Below are positions 25,663-34,313 of a DNA stretch of 64,000 bases, piece after piece. Under the pieces are notes generated by a model, which was not told the DNA's origin, searched no databases, and saw nothing but the letters and a program-made list of their open reading frames with translations. The stretch covers positions 434,001 to 498,000 of the forward strand of contig NZ_JAHKPO010000003.1 in NCBI RefSeq assembly GCF_018860365.1. Reading direction: 5' to 3'. Positions within the stretch are counted from its first letter, which is position 1. Every line of letters starts with the position of its first letter. Position numbers and translations under genes: made by a program. This stretch comes from Arenibacter algicola. GTDB lineage: Bacteria; Bacteroidota; Bacteroidia; Flavobacteriales; Flavobacteriaceae.

Positions 25663-27087
25663 CTATTTGGAAACCAGTTTATTGATCAAGCCATTGAAAA
25701 TAATGCCATGGAAGGGATACACGCTGTACCAATATAAACGGCCAACGAGTCCCCTGGGCCTGAAGGTTGCTGTTTGTTTTAGAAGTCCTTTTTCAATTTT
25801 AAATTCGAGCCATGCCTCTCCCGGAAGTTTCATCTCGGCATATAACAAAAGTTTTTTTTCTTTTTTGTCACTGAAAATAACGCGCCAAAAGTCCAAGGCA
25901 TCACCGGCATCCAATTCGGAAACATGGGTTCTTCCCCTACGTAGTCCAATACCCCCTGCCAATTTATCTAGATATCCTCTTATTTTCCAGAGTGAATTTC
26001 CGTAGTACCATCCGGTTGTACCACCAATAGACCAGATTTTGTTGATAGTAGCTTGCTCATTGTTGACTTTACGTTCTTTATAATCTTTGAAGCATCCGTA
26101 TGTGGGAACATTGATGTATTTGTGCAGGTTATTCTTTAAGCGGCCGCTGCTAATCATGGAATCCTTCCAACTGGATACAATGCTGTTTTGCTCAATTTTT
26201 TCAAAAGCCAATTGCACGGCCTCTTTATAAGTTATAGGGTCTACATCCAGGAGTTGATTGATATTGCTGGGTTTCCCAACAATCTGGACGCCCATGCTAT
26301 CCACTAATGTTGTTGCCAACTTGTAGGAGGTCGAGGTTACAAAATACAGCCAATACGAAGAAAGTTTTGGTGTCATGACCGGTACAGTTAGAATATAACG
26401 CTTTAACCCCCTTATTTTCGCAAACTCCAAGAGCATTTGTTTATAGGTCAATATCTCCGGCCCAAAAATGTCAAATGAGGTGTTATAAAGCTCTTTCCTT
26501 CCCTTTGCCCGTGATAAAAAGGCCAATACATCCCTTACCGCCAAGGGCTGTGTTTTGGTGTTAAGCCATTTTGGCGCTACCATTACGGGGAGTTTTTCTA
26601 CCAGATCTCTAATAATCTCAAAGGAAGAACTTCCCGATCCAACAATGATACCTGCCTTAAAAACGGTAAGTCCATAGGAATCCGAGGCTAAAATTTCTTC
26701 CACATTTTTTCTGGACTGTAAATGTTTGGAAAGTTGCTCTTCGTTTGTAATGCCACTTAAATAGATAACCTGCTTTAGGTTGGTAGTGGAAAAATAGGCT
26801 TTGAAATTGGCTGCACAAGCTGCTTCCAAGCGCTCAAAATTGTTGGAAGAGTTAGACATGGAGTGTATTAGATAATACGCCACATCTATATCTTTAGGAA
26901 TGTATTTTAGGGTTTCTGGTTTTAAGAAATCGGCCTCTACAATACTAATATTTTCATCATCAAGGTAGTTTTTATCAGCTCTTAATGTGTCACGTACAGC
27001 ACAGACCACATGATGCCCTTCGTTGGTTAAAATAGGGATCAATCGTTTGCCGATATACCCTGTGGCGCCTGTTACGAGAATTTTCAT
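25663..27087 (-). CDS. NAD(P)H-binding atypical SDR with DUF2867 C-terminal domain
   Basis: 474 residues. The N-terminal extended-SDR-like domain (1-290) has the glycine motif VTGATGYIGKRLIP, then DVAYYLIHSMS and an FKAGIIVGSGSSSFEIIRDL region. The C-terminal part from about residue 310 matches DUF2867 (WSIGGTTGWYYGNSLWKIRGYLDKLAGGIGLRRGRTH, DALDFWRV). The fusion is common in flavobacteria and in light or oxidative clusters, but its reaction is unknown. It lies 43 bp after the ABC1 kinase gene in the same direction. Confidence 0.88.
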   Translation of the reverse strand: MKILVTGATGYIGKRLIPILTNEGHHVVCAVRDTLRADKNYLDDENISIVEADFLKPETLKYIPKDIDVAYYLIHSMSNSSNNFERLEAACAANFKAYFSTTNLKQVIYLSGITNEEQLSKHLQSRKNVEEILASDSYGLTVFKAGIIVGSGSSSFEIIRDLVEKLPVMVAPKWLNTKTQPLAVRDVLAFLSRAKGRKELYNTSFDIFGPEILTYKQMLLEFAKIRGLKRYILTVPVMTPKLSSYWLYFVTSTSYKLATTLVDSMGVQIVGKPSNINQLLDVDPITYKEAVQLAFEKIEQNSIVSSWKDSMISSGRLKNNLHKYINVPTYGCFKDYKERKVNNEQATINKIWSIGGTTGWYYGNSLWKIRGYLDKLAGGIGLRRGRTHVSELDAGDALDFWRVIFSDKKEKKLLLYAEMKLPGEAWLEFKIEKGLLKQTATFRPRGLVGRLYWYSVYPFHGIIFNGLINKLVSK

Positions 27088-27130
27088 TTGTTATATAGTT
27101 AAGGATAAGTTGTTCAACTTCACTGTAACA

Positions 27131-28441
27131 TTAAAATCCATTGAAGTTATTGATCTTAATGTTGTCGGCTTTTAAATCGAACATAAGATTATATAGGCCA
27201 AAAAAGGTCCTATTGATATAGATAAAATGTTTGGAACCTCTATTGCCGTTCATTTTGCGCAGTTCCGTACTCTTGGAGTAGCGCTGCCCCAGTTCCGTGA
27301 TTTTTCCGAAAAATTCACCATCCGAAAAGTCGAAGGTTTCCACCTGAAACGGCTGGGTGAAAAGGCTTAGCAATTCATGGAACATTTTCGTGAAGAATTC
27401 TGTTTCCTCTTTTGAATCGTCTTCACGTAAAATTTCCAGTTCGTATAATTTGGAGACAAAGAATTTCTGGTCCGTAATATTTTCTGGTTTGGCCAGTTCA
27501 AAATATGGAACATAGAATTCATTGGGAATTATTTTCATGCAGCCAAAATCCAGGGCAATCAATTTACCTTCCTTGGACACCAAGAAATTTCCGGGATGTG
27601 GGTCTGCATGTACCTTTCTCAGCTTATGCATTTGAAACATATAAAAATCCCATAATGCCTGCCCTAGCTCATTGGCTTTTTCTTGATCGGTATTGTAGGC
27701 CGTAAACTCCGAAAGGTGTTCGCCTTGCATATAGTCCATGGTAATAATTCGATCGGAGGACAATTCTTCGTAATATTGAGGAAACAAAAGGTTGGGAATG
27801 CATGAGCAGGCTTTGGCAATTTCCTTGCTCTGTTCCATTTCCAACACATAATTTGTTTCCTCTTTTAACTTTCCTTCAACTTCCTTAAAGTACTTGTCCG
27901 AATCTTTGCCTTTTATGTTAAACATTTTAATTGCAATGGGTTTAACAAGGGCAAGGTCGGAGGCTATACTCTCGGCAACTCCAGGATATTGGATTTTCAC
28001 AGCAAGTTTTTTCCCATATTTTGCTGCCTCATGGACCTGTCCAATACTGGCAGCGTTGACTGAAGTAGTGTTGAAGGAATCAAATAGTTCATTAGGCAGT
28101 TTGCCAAAATAATTTTTAAAGGTTTTAATGACCAATGGAGGCGATAATGGGGGAACGGAAAATTGGGCCAAAGAAAATTTTTCCACATATGCTTGGGGCA
28201 TTATGCTTTTTTCCATACTCAACATTTGAGCTACTTTTAGAGCACTTCCTTTAAGCTGTTTAAGACTGTCATATATGTCCTCGGCATTGTTCTCGTTGAG
28301 CCGTGATCTTGCCTCAAGCTCAGTTTTTGTAAGTTTATCTCCATAGTACTTGAGATAGTTAACGCCAACTCTGGCGCCCGTGGATACTAATTTTGAGGCA
28401 CGATGTATTTTTGAAACCGGTATATTGTCTATTGTTTTCAT
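27131..28441 (-). CDS. ABC1/UbiB-family atypical kinase
   Basis: 436 residues. ABC1 motifs are visible: KGSALKVAQMLSME (the KxGQ-like segment, here K-V-A-Q), SIGQVHEAAKYGKKLAVKIQYPGVAESI with the ATP-binding Lys, and HADPHPGNFLVSKEGKLIALDFGCM (catalytic loop and DFG). UbiB/ADCK proteins support quinone or lipid metabolism as ATPases with weak protein-kinase activity. There is no C-terminal membrane helix. It lies 9 bp after the TetR gene, in the light/stress operon. Confidence 0.93.
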   Translation of the reverse strand: MKTIDNIPVSKIHRASKLVSTGARVGVNYLKYYGDKLTKTELEARSRLNENNAEDIYDSLKQLKGSALKVAQMLSMEKSIMPQAYVEKFSLAQFSVPPLSPPLVIKTFKNYFGKLPNELFDSFNTTSVNAASIGQVHEAAKYGKKLAVKIQYPGVAESIASDLALVKPIAIKMFNIKGKDSDKYFKEVEGKLKEETNYVLEMEQSKEIAKACSCIPNLLFPQYYEELSSDRIITMDYMQGEHLSEFTAYNTDQEKANELGQALWDFYMFQMHKLRKVHADPHPGNFLVSKEGKLIALDFGCMKIIPNEFYVPYFELAKPENITDQKFFVSKLYELEILREDDSKEETEFFTKMFHELLSLFTQPFQVETFDFSDGEFFGKITELGQRYSKSTELRKMNGNRGSKHFIYINRTFFGLYNLMFDLKADNIKINNFNGF

Positions 28442-28450
28442 CCAATGTTT

Positions 28451-29107
28451 TTAATTCATGTTCATTTTTTCCTTGAAAATGAATTTTCCAAAGTCGAGCA
28501 CACTTTTAAGAGGCGCAATGCTTAAAACATCAAAACTAGTGTTTACCGCTTTCTCTATAAATATGTCGGTCTTTTCAAAGGCCGCCGATGTGTCCTCCAT
28601 CCAGAATTTCATGGTCAATAACAATTGTAACCAAGCCGATTCTTGTAACGCGCGCCTTTGAATTTTATCTATTTGCTCATGTTTTATGTCCAGGGTTTCT
28701 ATGTCTAAATCCTCAATGTAGGAGGTAAAGGACTTTTTAAGTTCTGAAAGGACTGTTAGTCCTTTGAGGCCGTTTTTGTAGCGATGCAGTGAGTATATTA
28801 CATAACTCCTATTGGCCGTTAAATTTTCAAAAAAGGTGAAGTAAAAACTTAACAGTTTATTGCGCGCATCAAAGGATTTATAATCTTCGCTTTTATCCAA
28901 AACGGAAAGGGTGTTCTTAAAAAAAGCTTCGAAAATATGTTTTTCTAGGGCTTCAAACGAACCAAAAAAATCATAGAATTTAGACTCTTCAAAATTGTTG
29001 CCTTTTGCAAAAGCGTAAACCGATTTGGGATTTTCATTATGTTCAAGGACATAATCCATATAAGATGAAATGATGTCGTTTTCTGTAATTGATTTCTTTT
29101 TTGCCAT
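28451..29107 (-). CDS. TetR-family regulator-like protein
   Basis: 218 residues. The N-terminus MAKKKSITENDIISSYMDYVLEHNENPKSVYAFAKGNNFEESKFYDFFGSFEALEKHIFEAFF has the TetR DNA-binding layout, with the recognition segment ESKFYDFFGSFEAL in the normal place. A helical ligand domain follows, typical of the 'TetR C-terminal' group found beside ABC1 kinases. It is first in the operon, directly behind the promoter with the 30-bp inverted repeat. It could act as an autoregulator or as an accessory protein to the kinase. Confidence 0.8.
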   Translation of the reverse strand: MAKKKSITENDIISSYMDYVLEHNENPKSVYAFAKGNNFEESKFYDFFGSFEALEKHIFEAFFKNTLSVLDKSEDYKSFDARNKLLSFYFTFFENLTANRSYVIYSLHRYKNGLKGLTVLSELKKSFTSYIEDLDIETLDIKHEQIDKIQRRALQESAWLQLLLTMKFWMEDTSAAFEKTDIFIEKAVNTSFDVLSIAPLKSVLDFGKFIFKEKMNMN

Positions 29108-29125
29108 GACTTTAAATTGTATGGT

Positions 29126-29168
29126 ACAAGATACAAAATGTTTAACGTTTTAGTTTATATATTAAACA
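29126..29168 (-). promoter_or_regulatory. Promoter with TGTTTAA-N16-TTAAACA operator, TetR-ABC1 operon
   Basis: The half-sites at 29139-29145 and 29162-29168 form a perfect 7-bp inverted repeat with a 16-bp spacer; after 5 bp comes TATCTTGT (29126-29133), a near match to the -7 box, and the TetR start at 29107. Geometry is identical to the element at 25569-25611. The remaining gap to 29393 holds no gene. Confidence 0.6.
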
Positions 29169-29393
29169 AAATTTAACTTGGATTTATGCTGTCCTTGCTT
29201 ACAAAGCCTATAACGGCATTATTATTTGCATATAATTTTAGAACTCAATAAAAGCGCTACTATTTAAGGGAGGTGGGTTTACAATCTTGGATGTAAGTAG
29301 GATTCGCTGGGATTTCTTCCCAAACCGGTTTACGGAGTACTGATGATACTCAGCTTGAAAAGAAGGTTCAAAAACTATTTAAGCCTTGGGTTG

Positions 29394-30293
29394 TCAAAGA
29401 TTTTGGACCAATTGATCTATCTGGGAAAAGGCAACAACATTTTTGGGCAAATTTTTTTGATTTATTTCCTGGAGCATTTTTCCCGATATCCAAAGCTCGG
29501 AAGTAGTATTTTTCAGCAGCAAGTCATGAAAATCCTTTAGATATGGCATAATGTTTTCCTTGTCCGGTTGTACTGTGAAATAGGAAACGAATACAATATT
29601 ATCATACAATCGTATTAAATCCTTCAAGCTAAATATAGGGATGCTTTGTCCAAGAAAAATGGCTTGATAGCCTTTGGACAGGATTTCATAATTAATGAAC
29701 ATTAAGCCCAACTCGTGAATTTCGTTATCCGGAAGATACAGTACAAATGTTTTGGAGTTATTGGTGGGTGTGCTGAATTGCAACTTTTCGGTATTTACCA
29801 AGATCTTTTGTTTGATCAAGGCGCAAATAAAATGTTCATGGGAGGGCTTTATGGTGTCAGTTTGCCAAAGCAGTCCTACTTCGTTTAAAAAAGGAATAAA
29901 GTCTTCATAGAAGATTTCCCTAAACGACTTTTCCTTTAAAAGGGCATTATACGTTTTAAAAAATAGTGCCTGATCAAAATTCATCATGGACATTTTAAAG
30001 GAATTTAAAACATGTCCGTTATCGCTTTGTTCTGAAACCAAATTTCTAACAACGCTCGGAATTTTATCTTCCCCTAGCTGCGAGATCTTGGAAATCTTAT
30101 AACCGTTATTGTACAGAAAAGTAACATTAAGAAGTTTTTGTAGGTTCTCAATATCATAACATCTTATGTTGGTGTCCGTTCTGTTAGGCTGAAAAAGATT
30201 GTAGCGCTTTTCCCATATTCTAATGGTATGGGCCTTTATACCAGAAAGATTCTCAAGGTCTTTAATGCTAAAGGTACTCTTAACGTTGTTCAT
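29394..30293 (-). CDS. CarH/LitR-type MerR-family light-sensing regulator (B12-dependent)
   Basis: 299 residues in three parts. A MerR helix-turn-helix (7-75: FSIKDLENLSGIKAHTIRIWEKRYNLF) is followed by a B12-binding helical bundle with the W-x9-E-H signature (Trp143, Glu153, His154) and a Rossmann-like B12 domain with E-x-H-x-x-G (Glu191, His193, Gly196), His193 being the expected lower cobalt ligand. All residues needed for adenosylcobalamin-based photoreception in CarH are visible. In the dark CarH represses; light releases DNA. It lies 286 bp downstream of the TetR operon promoter region on the same strand. Confidence 0.92.
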   Translation of the reverse strand: MNNVKSTFSIKDLENLSGIKAHTIRIWEKRYNLFQPNRTDTNIRCYDIENLQKLLNVTFLYNNGYKISKISQLGEDKIPSVVRNLVSEQSDNGHVLNSFKMSMMNFDQALFFKTYNALLKEKSFREIFYEDFIPFLNEVGLLWQTDTIKPSHEHFICALIKQKILVNTEKLQFSTPTNNSKTFVLYLPDNEIHELGLMFINYEILSKGYQAIFLGQSIPIFSLKDLIRLYDNIVFVSYFTVQPDKENIMPYLKDFHDLLLKNTTSELWISGKMLQEINQKNLPKNVVAFSQIDQLVQNL

Positions 30294-30479
30294 TAATTTT
30301 TAAAAAAGGTTAAACAAAAATATCATTTTTATAGTTTATTTCAAAGTTTCTACAGACGTTTAATTTACGGGGTGCGGGCTTGTGATTTAATCATGAGGGA
30401 GTTACTTTCCTAAGGAATATTTCCTAAAAACAGACTATTCCAATATTTGTCATAGCCATGGCAAATCGTATCTTTATGG

Positions 30480-32729
30480 TTGAACAATTATGTATTGAAA
30501 GCATACAGCCAAATCATTTTCAATAATTTTAGGGAACTGCTTCACTTCTTAAAAAGCACCAATTTCTCCAAGGCCATTCTGATTGCCATTGCAGTTACGG
30601 TACCTATTTTACTTTCCATTAGATGGGGACATTTAGAAATTGGACTTGCGCTTTGCTTTGGGGCCTTTTGGAGTTCGCCCAGTGATGTGAGCGGCAATTT
30701 TCGCCACAAAACGTTTGGGATCTTATTTTCTGCAATATTGGTAATGGTGGTAAGTTTTATTGGGGGGTATTTGAAGTTGGAAACTTGGCTGCTGGTTCCT
30801 TTTTTGGGGCTTCTAACTTTTGCAATCGCATTTATTTCGGTCTATGGGTTTCGGGCTTCCCTAATCAGTTTTTCTGGTTTGTTGGCCCTGGTATTGAGTT
30901 TTGCCCATGAATCGCAGGAACTAGAAATTTATGAATACGCACTTTTAATAGGTGCTGGTGGACTCTGGTATTTGCTCTTGGCAATACTTTGGTACCGAAT
31001 AAACCCCAAAGCGCAAACCGAAGAACTTTTTTGGGAGACGTATAGGCTTACTGCTGAATTTTTGGAAACACGGGGTAAATTGGTAGGTCCGAAGACGGAT
31101 CGATTGGAATTGCAATCCCATTTATATGAAATACAAAGTAAGTTAATTGAGCATCATGAAACCTTAAGGGAAATTTTACTTCTCTCAAGGAAGAGCTCTG
31201 GGAGATCCAGTTATCAGGCCAAGAGACTGTTGATTTTTGTTGAATTGATAGATATGCTTGAAACCGCTATCGCCAATCCGGTCAATTATGATAAAATGGA
31301 TGCTCTTTTTGGGGACCACCCCGAGTTTGTAGAGAGCTTTCAGAATCTAATATTCGAAATGGCCAGTCAATTAAGGATAATAGCCGAAGTGGGAACCGAC
31401 CATAGCAAATTTCCCAAAAATTCCAAATTGGGCATATGTTTTGAAAAGGTTGAACACGAAATATCCAATTTTAGGAAGGAGACGGACACTGAAGATTATG
31501 AGGGATTTCTCATGCTTCAAAACCTTTTGGAATATTTGGAAAAACAATTTGAAAAGCTCAAAAAGATAAAATGGCTCCTGGGGAATCCGGATATGGGTTC
31601 GGTGGATTTGGTAGACCAGGCTGCAGCCAAACGTTTTGTAGTTGCCCAAGATTATGATCCCAAGTTATTGCTGAGCAACTTTAGTTTTAAGTCTGCCATA
31701 TTTAAACATTCGTTAAGATTGGCAGTGACTGTAATGATAGGGTATGCCCTAGGTAACTTCTTCGATTTTCAAAATCCGTATTGGATACTCTTAACTATTA
31801 TTGTAATTATGCGGCCCAGTTACGGCCTTACCAAATCCCGTACAAAAGATAGAATTATAGGAACTCTTTTAGGAGGTGCTATTGCAACCGGTTTTGTTTT
31901 TTTAATACAGAACCCCTATGTGTTTGGGGTCTTGGGAGTGGTGTCTTTGGTTATTGCCTTTTCAATGGTCCAGAAAAATTATAGGGCAGGGGCAACATTC
32001 ATAACACTTACAGTAGTATTTGTCTATGCCATTATTCGTCCAGATGTGATAACCGTTATACAGTACAGAATACTGGATACATTGATTGGAGCAGGACTGT
32101 CCTTTGTGGCCATGTTGTGGATTTTGCCGGCTTGGGGATTTATGGAGATCAGGGAGCAAATAGAAAAAAGTGTCAAGGCCAATAGAGAGTTTCTTGCCCA
32201 AATTGCCAAATATTACGAACAAAAGGGAAAGGTGACTACGACCTATAAGGTGTCGCGTAAAGAGGCTTTTGTGGAAACGTCCAACCTTAGTTCGGCCTTT
32301 CAAAGAATGGCACAAGAACCTGTATCCAAGCAAAAAAATCTGGATAAAATATATGAACTGGTAGTGCTGAACCATACCTTCCTTTCGTCCTTGGCATCAT
32401 TTAGTACTTATATACAGAACAATCCTACCACAGAGGCTTCGTTAAAATTTAAAAATTTTATTTCTGAAATTGATGAAAATCTGGCGCAGGTACTTCTTGC
32501 TTTGGAGGGCTCTTATTCTGATAAGGCACCTATGGACCAACATGGCGATCAATTCCCCAAGGAACAGCTTCCCACCTTTGTACCGCAGAATATTGAGCTC
32601 TCCCCTAAGGTAGACTTAAAATTGGAGCGCGAACTTCAGGAAGCCCACTTGGTCACTGAACAATTGCACTGGCTGTTTTCCTTGAGTGGAAAAATGTTAA
32701 GGCTGGTCTCGAAAATTGAGTTTGAATAG
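30480..32729 (+). CDS. FUSC-family membrane protein (YccS/YhfK-like)
   Basis: 749 residues. Two FUSC membrane blocks of about six helices each are visible (residues about 30-175, WGHLEIGLALCFGAFWSSPSDVSGNFRHKTFG; and 405-550, NPYWILLTIIVIMRPSYGLTKSRTKDRIIGTLLGG), separated by a helical cytoplasmic domain, with a helical C-terminal domain. The family is related to aromatic-acid exporters (AaeB) and YccS; substrate unknown. The start is TTG at 30480; an ATG at 30476 is out of frame. Transcribed alone, divergent from the CarH-like gene. Confidence 0.9.
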   Translation: MNNYVLKAYSQIIFNNFRELLHFLKSTNFSKAILIAIAVTVPILLSIRWGHLEIGLALCFGAFWSSPSDVSGNFRHKTFGILFSAILVMVVSFIGGYLKLETWLLVPFLGLLTFAIAFISVYGFRASLISFSGLLALVLSFAHESQELEIYEYALLIGAGGLWYLLLAILWYRINPKAQTEELFWETYRLTAEFLETRGKLVGPKTDRLELQSHLYEIQSKLIEHHETLREILLLSRKSSGRSSYQAKRLLIFVELIDMLETAIANPVNYDKMDALFGDHPEFVESFQNLIFEMASQLRIIAEVGTDHSKFPKNSKLGICFEKVEHEISNFRKETDTEDYEGFLMLQNLLEYLEKQFEKLKKIKWLLGNPDMGSVDLVDQAAAKRFVVAQDYDPKLLLSNFSFKSAIFKHSLRLAVTVMIGYALGNFFDFQNPYWILLTIIVIMRPSYGLTKSRTKDRIIGTLLGGAIATGFVFLIQNPYVFGVLGVVSLVIAFSMVQKNYRAGATFITLTVVFVYAIIRPDVITVIQYRILDTLIGAGLSFVAMLWILPAWGFMEIREQIEKSVKANREFLAQIAKYYEQKGKVTTTYKVSRKEAFVETSNLSSAFQRMAQEPVSKQKNLDKIYELVVLNHTFLSSLASFSTYIQNNPTTEASLKFKNFISEIDENLAQVLLALEGSYSDKAPMDQHGDQFPKEQLPTFVPQNIELSPKVDLKLERELQEAHLVTEQLHWLFSLSGKMLRLVSKIEFE

Positions 32730-32899
32730 AGGATTCACAGTAGACTTTTGGCTGTTGTTTCTTGATTAAGAGGCGAAAATTGGTGACGAATAACTCCTTA
32801 CTTTATACTGATAGGCATCTGAAGGAATTGACCTTTAATCATTGAGGTTGCAACTTCCCTATTAAACAAAATCCATTAATAATTACTGGTTCTTGGCAG

Positions 32900-32928
32900 T
32901 TTGAAGCATTTGTGTATTTTTACATTTA
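32900..32928 (+). promoter_or_regulatory. Possible nhaA promoter
   Basis: TTTG at 32900-32903, a 17-bp spacer, then TACATTTA (32921-32928), one base off the TAnnTTTG consensus, about 30 bp before the nhaA start. Confidence 0.35.
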
Positions 32929-32959
32929 TGACATTTTTGTTCACTCACATTTAAATTAT

Positions 32960-34267
32960 ATGATCAAAAGAATTATTCTTACACCCTTTCAAAAATTCGT
33001 AAAAATTGAGAGTTTAAGTGGTATCCTTTTATTTAGTGCTACGCTAGTTGCCATGATCTGGGCAAATTCCGGGTTTAGTGAATCTTACAATTCCTTATGG
33101 CAATATAAAATAGGTTTTGGCTCTGAAACTTTCCAACTAACAAAACCGCTTATTCTATGGATCAACGACGGATTAATGGCTTTATTTTTCTTTCTGATCG
33201 GATTGGAAATAAAAAGGGAACTTCTGATCGGGGAACTCAACGGACTTCGAAAAGCAATGTTTCCACTCTTTGCAGCAATTGGGGGAATGATTTTTCCTTT
33301 GTTGTTGTTTCTTTTCTTAAATGATTCTCCACAAACGGCCCAGGGCTGGGGTATTCCCATGGCAACCGATATTGCCTTTTCCTTGGCAATCCTGAAACTA
33401 TTAGGGGATAGGGTTCCCCTAAGTTTAAAAATATTCCTTACTGCATTTGCCATAGTGGACGATTTGGGAGCCGTAATGGTCATTGCCATTTTTTATAGCG
33501 GCGGGGTGGATTGGCTATTAATTTTATATGCATTGATTCCTTTGTTGATACTCTCTTTTCTTGGGTTTAAGGGCATTTATTCCAAGTACTGGACAGTAAT
33601 TCTTGGAGTCATAATTTGGGTGCTTTTTTTAAAGTCGGGTATACATCCAACTATAGCGGGTGTACTTGTAGCCTTTACCGTGCCTATTCGGCAAAAGATC
33701 GATATGCATTATTTTAAGGAGAACTTATCCAAAATAATGACAGGTATTGCCCAATCCAATAACGAGAATGTTCCGGTGCTGTCCAATGAACAAATAGGGC
33801 ATATGGACGATCTGGAAGATTTGACCGATAAATTTACCTCGCCATTACAAAAATTGGAACATCGACTTCATGGTTGGGTAGCTTATTTTATTATGCCCAT
33901 TTTTGCCTTGGCCAATGCAGGAGTTGTCTTTGGTACTAATATGGAATTGAATACCTCATTAATGTTGAACATTGCTATAGCTTTGTTTTTTGGGAAATTG
34001 GCGGGTGTTACATTATTATCCTGGATAGGGGTTAAATTAAAGATTGCGGTATTGCCAGATGATATTAATTTCCTCCAGATTTCTGGAATAGCTATTTTGG
34101 CCGGCGTTGGCTTTACCATGTCCATTTTTATAGCCAACTTGGCATTTGCAAACAATTTAGTATTTATTGATTCGGCCAAGGTGGGTATCCTAATAGGGTC
34201 TGTTGTTTCAGGTTTGGTCGGATTTGTTGTATTGCGATGGAGTGGGAGAAAAGAAAAGGGCCAATAA
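32960..34267 (+). CDS. nhaA: Na+/H+ antiporter NhaA
   Basis: 435 residues from ATG 32960 (MIKRIILTPFQKFVKIESLSGILLFSATLVAMIWANS); a GTG at 32912 would add an unlikely extension. NhaA hallmarks are present: WINDGLMALFFFLIGLEIKRELLIGEL, GWGIPMATDIAFSLAILKLLGDRVPLSLKIFLTAFAIVDDLGAVMVIAIFYS with the essential Asp-Asp pair, and FIMPIFALANAGV. Electrogenic exchange of two protons for one sodium at the inner membrane maintains sodium and pH homeostasis, consistent with a marine lifestyle. An insertion around 265-300 (ENVPVLSNEQIGHMDDLEDL) is found in many non-enterobacterial NhaA proteins. Confidence 0.96.
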   Translation: MIKRIILTPFQKFVKIESLSGILLFSATLVAMIWANSGFSESYNSLWQYKIGFGSETFQLTKPLILWINDGLMALFFFLIGLEIKRELLIGELNGLRKAMFPLFAAIGGMIFPLLLFLFLNDSPQTAQGWGIPMATDIAFSLAILKLLGDRVPLSLKIFLTAFAIVDDLGAVMVIAIFYSGGVDWLLILYALIPLLILSFLGFKGIYSKYWTVILGVIIWVLFLKSGIHPTIAGVLVAFTVPIRQKIDMHYFKENLSKIMTGIAQSNNENVPVLSNEQIGHMDDLEDLTDKFTSPLQKLEHRLHGWVAYFIMPIFALANAGVVFGTNMELNTSLMLNIAIALFFGKLAGVTLLSWIGVKLKIAVLPDDINFLQISGIAILAGVGFTMSIFIANLAFANNLVFIDSAKVGILIGSVVSGLVGFVVLRWSGRKEKGQ

Positions 34268-34313
34268 AGGCCCTCTGTGTACGCCAATATGTTGAAACCT
34301 CAAGGAAATAGGT

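Noticed and set aside
30294-30400. A third copy of the TGTTTAA/TTAAACA operator upstream of the CarH-like gene
   Set aside because: Single half-sites (TGTTTAAC near the start, TTAAACG further up) are present but not with the 16-bp spacing or a correctly placed -7 box; reported only as two sites.
34257-34274. AGGGCC/GGCCCT hairpin between the convergent nhaA and PepSY genes as a terminator
   Set aside because: Only 6 bp with no T-run on either strand; too weak to call.
33085-34287. Long antisense frames (134 codons each) opposite nhaA
   Set aside because: They follow the codon periodicity of NhaA in reverse, have Pro/Asn/Lys-rich composition without domain character, and no promoter; shadows of the real gene.
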